Made by a program: the position numbers and the translations under genes
From: Phoronis pallida
Taxonomy: Eukaryota; Phoronida; Phoronidae
Length of the DNA stretch: 10,910 bases
Reading direction: 5' to 3'
NCBI GenBank assembly: GCA_028565715.1
Contig: JAOXYC010222238.1
Coordinates: 1 to 10,910, forward strand
Notes under the pieces: generated by a model
What the model was told of the DNA's origin: nothing
The model's input: only the letters and a program-made list of their open reading frames with translations
Database searches by the model: none
Shown: piece after piece, positions 6,770 through 10,910 of the stretch
How the letters are laid out: the number at the start of each line of letters is the position of its first letter
How positions within the stretch are numbered: position 1 is the stretch's first letter

Positions 6770-8576
6770 TAAATGAGTTGTGAAAAACGAAGTTGGGCTC
6801 GCCAATTTTTTTATGAAAATACGGCAAGCTGCCATGTGTCCACTTCATGAGCAAGTTTGCCATATGCTAGTCTTAGAAAGGCCAGAAACACGGTTCCTTT
6901 CCGGCGGATTGTTCTCTTTGGAAATAATCTTTTTGGCAATTTTTATTCTTGTCTCACGTTATTGTTAGTACCGTATTTGGTTGATTATACTGAAATAATA
7001 TCCACATTATAAACTGTACGAAAATTTTCCAATTTTTTTCAATGCTCTAGGGAGCGTTGTCACCATAATTCAAGTGGATTAAGCTTCCAGGAAAAGAGTA
7101 AGGATAATTCACTCTAACGCAATAATCTCAGACGAACCGTCATCGACGAATCAAAGCTTATCCTTTTCCAAATGTTCAGTCACCCTATGCTACCCTGTAC
7201 TTGTAACCGGAATTCGACAATGGGTTCTGCCTTAGCCGCTTATCTTATCTACATCCTTGACAAATTAATACAGACTGCTCTTGATAAATTAAAAATGTGT
7301 AATTCCCCACCGTCACATTCGATTAACCCAACAACTGCGCAATAAACTTATTATCAAAATCGGTCATTCACACACCATCGGATCTTAATATTATTGAACC
7401 TAACACTTTCGAAATATTTTGTTAGACCTTAAAAAATAACGATTTGTGTTTGTAGGTTGCTGAATCAATACCTTTTACTGAAAAAATACGTGCCATCATC
7501 AGTACCTCGTTTTATGTACTGGCGTTTGCCGGGCGTGCTTGTTACCGTCGCACCACAAGGAAGCGATGCTATAAAAACCTTATACATTATGCAAGTCCAC
7601 AAAGCAATAGTAGCACATCCCCAGGAGCCGCAATTTGACAAGTTTAAGAGATCCCAAGTGGTGAAACCCTCATGCACGTCCGGTGAATGGAAGATCCTTA
7701 TTGTGTCAAATTTTTACTGATATTAGAAACGCGTGGTCTCAACATTGTGAAACTATTTTAGAAATGCAATATTATGTATGGCTTGTTCGACGAAAACTCT
7801 ATTGTTTTGAAAATTTGAACTAAACTATAAGCAAAACGCTTTTTAAACATTTAAAAGTTGTTGAATGTCCTCCATTAGCTCCCGACAGCAAATCACGAAG
7901 TTCAATTATCCGACTCGACAAAAAATGAAATTGAGCACTGGTTTGAACCAATATAATGAACATCAGTTACAAAATGCGCGAGTTAATGCTAACCACACTG
8001 TTACTGGGTTTAGACATATTCTCACTTAGCACCAGTTAATAACAAAAAAGAAACAAATTTCGAAGAAAACCTACCTGTCCCATCGGCTGACGTTAACTGA
8101 TGTAACATTGACCTGGTTGATAAACGAATATTATCCCCTCTTATCACATTGCGCTCATGTTATCAAAAAACGTTTGAATATATACTTACTTGAACGACGT
8201 TAGATAAGGTACATGTAATTATGATTAATATTTTCATTCTTGGAATAAAATTTTGTTATACATTTTTTTGTGAGTTAATGTATTTTCGAAAATTCCTACA
8301 ATTTTTTTTTTAAGTCAGTTTGGAAGTATATCATATAATCTTTAGCCTTATCTTATGGATTGATGACAGCAATATATCTGAATTACGCTCATGTGTTTAA
8401 TCAAACAAAGTATAAGTTATCTCCGTCACCAGAAAATGTCAATTGGTCCTCTTCTGTAGGTAAAGCAACTCCCAAAAGACCAAGATAATGTGTCTTTTTG
8501 AAGCCAAGGCGTGTTTTTCGCCCTTGTAATGAAAGAGACTTGCAGGTATACATATCATACTCACTGTTTCAGTGCT
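6770..8576. other. Long interval with no assigned gene
   Basis: Nothing here can be assigned. The only notable stretch is 7455-7720, which has higher GC and is open on both strands: an 87-codon plus-strand frame to a TGA at 7718, preceded by a TTTGTAG acceptor-like site at about 7455, and a 70-codon minus-strand frame. I recognise neither protein. The rest is AT-rich unique sequence. Confidence 0.5.
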
Positions 8577-8711
8577 CAGTTCCATAAAGAAAGTAAACCA
8601 GTGTTTAGCTAAACATTGGTTAGTTTTTATTGTTCTACGACGTCAAATGACGCTTTTTACGTCATGCAACAATCAAAACTAACCAATGTTTTACGTTTTA
8701 TGAAACCGGCC
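8577..8711. mobile_element. Hairpin (MITE-like) element with imperfect arms
   Basis: TAAACATTGGTTAGTTTTTA at 8610 is answered by the complement of AAAACTAACCAATGTTTTAC at 8676-8695. Pairing continues inward through TTGTT...GACGT to a loop near 8651. The outer end GGTTTCATAAAA (complement of 8696-8707) pairs loosely with GTTCCATAAAG at 8579-8589, with about 20 extra bases in the left arm. It has no coding capacity. The ends resemble common marine-invertebrate foldback elements, but this is from memory of style, not a match. Confidence 0.65.
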
Positions 8712-9059
8712 CCAGATAGATGAACGCATTTGTTCTATTTAGGAAAAAGTCATCATATTTAATCTCACGCAAGCCCCCAAGAAGCTCTAATTTAGAAGCG
8801 AATAGGAGTTCAACAATTTGTTTAAAAAATGTATCACATCCTGCCGGTGTTTTGTCCCAAACTTTTGAACATGTTCCACATAAATATACATAAATAAACA
8901 AATAAAAAAAATCAATGAAGTTTTGTGCTGTTTTGTTTGAAGAATATCTTAACAAGTCTTGTATTTACTAAATAGTAAAAACAATTCTTCCAGTCCCAAA
9001 TGTCGTGCTTGTAATAACGCTCATGTTATCATTCAATCTAGTGTTTGCTTTTTTATGCC
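8712..9059. other. Interval between two hairpin elements; no gene identified
   Basis: An open frame of 85 codons on the minus strand overlaps 8698-8955, but it starts without a recognised motif and takes its stop from the neighbouring hairpin element. I see no splice signals that would rescue it as an exon. The remainder is AT-rich. Confidence 0.45.
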
Positions 9060-9343
9060 CTGGGGTCAAAATTCAAATAAACTAGAAATTGTGTGTACGA
9101 ATCCTTTGGTAAATATAATTAACCTGCATCTAAGTTAAAAAAAAAATCAAAAAAATCAATTAAGGGTAAATTTGAGCTTTTTATCCTAAAAAGTGTCATT
9201 TTCGAAAACCTTGTCTTTAAAAGATAAGTTTTTTCGGGAAACAAGATCTCAAATTTACCCCTTTACCGATCTTTTTGATTTTTTGTGACTATGATGCAGG
9301 ACTAATAAACACAATTTCTAGTTGATTTGGATTTTGACCCCAG
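9060..9343. mobile_element. Foldback (MITE-like) element of about 284 bp
   Basis: The ends CTGGGGTCAAAATTCAAAT (9060) and the complement of 9309-9343 agree in 33 of 35 bases. Inner arm matches follow: CCTGCATC (9123-9130) with GATGCAGG (9293-9300), and GGGTAAATTTGAG (9164-9176) with its complement at 9248-9260. The left arm carries about 20 extra bases between the outer and inner matches. The centre has a small extra hairpin near 9215-9223. No target-site duplication is clear and there is no coding capacity. Confidence 0.75.
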
Positions 9344-9365
9344 ATCCTCACCAAAGAATAGCATC

Positions 9366-9440
9366 TTCAAGATGAATAAGCCATGTCCATGACCATAAAA
9401 GTCATAGAAACAAATTGTAGTGAAAATCGTTGAACTGATT
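9366..9440 (-). repeat. Dispersed repeat, copy R2
   Basis: On the minus strand it reads AGTTCAACGATTTTCACTAC, continuing to TATGGTCATGGACATGGCTTA. It matches R1 (931-1012) at roughly 85-90% by eye and lacks R1's 13-base insert. Confidence 0.75.
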
Positions 9441-9648
9441 GACGGAATGTACTCTATATATAAACACCTTAGCCATGCAGCAATTATTTTTGAAAAAATT
9501 AAAGTGACAAAAATGATTTATAACAGATTAAAATTTTACTTTTGTTGGCCCAACACTAGTTATTTTACGCTCTTAAAGGCATTCAGGAACGTATTTAAAT
9601 AAACTTGTGGAGCCAGAAATTTTGGTGCATGCATTTCTAAGTAGGCAA

Positions 9649-9703
9649 GTTTCACTACAATTTTTTCTTTTATGGTGACTAATACGGCTTATGCATCTTT
9701 AAC
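9649..9703 (+). repeat. Dispersed repeat, copy R3 (partial)
   Basis: GTTTCACTACAATTTTTTC, then TTTTATGGT and CGGCTTATGCATCTTTAA, match R2 with a small deletion. It stands inverted to R2 about 210 bases away, so the pair could fold back or mark the ends of one larger element. Confidence 0.6.
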
Positions 9704-9797
9704 AAATGTATGGTTCTTTTTGTGTGTTTTTTTTAAATTCATAAACTGAAATCTTCCTTTTCCAACAATTGGATGGGCGGATGCTTTCGGCATTTTT

Positions 9798-9954
9798 GGC
9801 GCTTTTTGGTTGCCCATCTTTTCAGAGATCAAAAGTTATAGTTAGTTTTATTCATCGTTTATTTTACAATAAACCATTTCAACCACACCATTCTTATTTC
9901 TCTGCAAACCGAGATTGAAACATCTCTCTATCAAAATCGTTTCCGAGATAAATA
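9798..9954 (+). repeat. 157-bp direct repeat, copy 1
   Basis: From GGCGCTTTTTGGTTGCCCAT to the TAAATA block it matches 10268-10423 with only a handful of substitutions and one single-base indel. Read in the frame that is open in copy 2, this copy has a TAG where copy 2 has TAC, a +1 shift near 9936, and AT in place of the GT donor. If the repeat is coding, this is the decayed copy. Confidence 0.9.
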
Positions 9955-10068
9955 AAATTTGGACTCCGGCTAAATAATATTTATCTGGAAAGTTCTTGTA
10001 TTGCGTAATCTCTCCTCAGTACATTGTTAGTGCATCGTCACTCGTGTTTATGAATGACCGTCACTTAT

Positions 10069-10103
10069 TATATAAGACTGGGTTCCTATTGGTCAATTCA
10101 TTC
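10069..10103 (+). promoter_or_regulatory. Candidate core promoter: TATA box plus initiator
   Basis: TATATAAG lies at 10069-10076 and TCATTC, which fits the TCAKTY initiator, at 10098-10103. This puts the TATA start at -31 if A10100 is +1, the canonical animal spacing. A CACGTG E-box follows at 10120-10125. No downstream promoter element is visible at +28. TATA-like strings are common in AT-rich DNA; the spacing and the following open frame are what make this one notable. Confidence 0.35.
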
Positions 10104-10254
10104 GTGACCTAGTTTGTTTCACGTGAACACCCTTTGTCTTGAGTCAGGTCAGTTCAGTGCGGTTTTATACCAAGATCAGACGTTAGTGATTTTTAGTCTC
10201 AAAAATTGTTTTCCCACCCATCCCTATTCCCTGTTATTTGTAGTTTCTTGTGTA

Positions 10255-10416
10255 ATGTCTCTGAGAGGGCGCTTTTTGGTTGCCCATCTTTGCAGAGATC
10301 AAAAGTTATACTTAGTTTTATTCATCGTTTATTTTACCATAAACCATTTCAACCACAACATTCTTATTTCTCTGCAAACCGAGCTTGAAACATCTCTCTA
10401 TCAAATAATTTCCGAG
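10255..10416 (+). CDS. Putative first coding exon of an unidentified gene
   Basis: No ATG occurs between the candidate start site at 10100 and the ATG at 10255. From there 54 codons are open to GAG|GTAAAT at 10416/10417, a fair splice donor. Unspliced, the frame would stop at 10452 after 65 residues. The peptide starts MSLRGRFLVA and has one hydrophobic stretch, about residues 17-40, that could be a membrane segment. I do not recognise the family. Most of it is also present, broken, at 9798-9954. Base changes between the copies do not clearly favour silent sites, so selection for coding is not shown. A non-coding repeat is a real alternative. Confidence 0.27.
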
Positions 10417-10423
10417 GTAAATA
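10268..10423 (+). repeat. 156-bp direct repeat, copy 2
   Basis: This is the partner of 9798-9954, offset by 470 bp in the same orientation. The sequences flanking the two copies are unrelated. The ends lack TG...CA, which argues against a miniature LTR element. Confidence 0.9.
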
Positions 10424-10910
10424 TTTTGCTTTATTTAGGACATACAATGTAGTTTGAACAATCGTTTGTATACATTCTCACTAACAAGTTTAAGAACAAA
10501 ATCTGAACTCCTGTAAATACTCGACAATTTCTAAATTCGTATGTTTCATGTATATTTGGATTCTTTAATTACTAGGTGGCAGTCATCGGACGGTGCAATT
10601 AAGTATAAACCTCTCGCATTATTCGATTAAGCTTCAATAATACTGGCCTACTAAGAAAGTTATATAAAAGCAAATGGTCGGAGGCAGTTATTGTAGCAAA
10701 TGCCATCTACTGTGTATATTATACACTTGATATGGAGACATACTTAAATGTTGTCTTACTTGTTTCCAAACCTTACGTCTGGTTGTTTAAGCTGTGAGTC
10801 TAGAACATGACTCTTCAGTAAGAATTCTTTACAGATACACTCGATGAGATATAAAAATGTTTCAAGACCTTGTCCATGCTATTGGGTATGATTGTCTTTG
10901 TGAAAAGCAC
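10424..10910. other. Right-hand end; no gene identified
   Basis: This is AT-rich sequence with no convincing frame, repeat or RNA gene. If 10255-10416 is an exon, this would be part of its first intron. Confidence 0.45.

Noticed and set aside
8698-8955. 85-codon minus-strand frame as a gene or exon
   Set aside because: No recognised domain, no splice acceptor AG at a sensible place, and the stop is supplied by the adjacent hairpin element.
9798-10423. Miniature LTR retrotransposon (TRIM) with 156-bp terminal repeats
   Set aside because: The repeat ends are not TG...CA. No primer-binding site or polypurine tract is evident and no target duplication is visible.

Overview
This is an AT-rich eukaryotic window from an invertebrate animal, most likely a lophotrochozoan and plausibly a mollusc. 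The evidence is a split innexin (invertebrate gap-junction/hemichannel) gene, GT-AG introns, long non-coding stretches and many degenerate foldback-type repeats. I see nothing prokaryotic: no operon structure, no rRNA and no intact tRNA. The species call is an inference from protein family and genome style, not a database match.

Left and centre: two innexin paralogs lie in tandem on the minus strand. The complete one spans about 5295 down to 3793. Its two coding exons (5295-5166 and 4853-3793) join in phase to give a 396-residue, four-transmembrane protein with all the innexin hallmarks. The second is cut by the window edge: its first coding exon is 684-558, and the first 36 bases of the window are the start of its second exon. 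Both genes have the intron at the same codon and phase, and both have a splice acceptor ending one base before the ATG, so each probably has a separate 5' non-coding exon that I cannot place. Just downstream of the complete gene, its last 28 codons (27 plus stop) and 3' UTR are duplicated as a relic (3172-3266 and 3566-3654), and a roughly 290-bp near-palindromic element has landed inside that relic.

Upstream of the complete innexin: a 27-bp tandem duplication (5323-5370) carries two exact octamer sites. Further out is AT-rich DNA, then a striking GC-rich block (about 5996-6769) of two roughly 400-bp tandem units, each built from smaller repeats with strong hairpins around a GTGCTTCGCAC core.

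Right part (6770-10910): mostly non-coding. It holds two hairpin elements (8577-8711 and 9060-9343), a small repeat found three times in the window (931-1012, 9366-9440, 9649-9703), and a 156-bp direct repeat (9798-9954 and 10268-10423). The second copy of that repeat lies in an open frame on the plus strand that begins at the first ATG after a TATA box and initiator at canonical spacing and ends at a possible splice donor. It may be the first exon of an unidentified gene running off the right end. I found no convincing new biological system. The best leads are the innexin cluster with its broken duplicate, the palindromic insertion, the GC-rich hairpin array and the candidate promoter/exon at 10069-10416.
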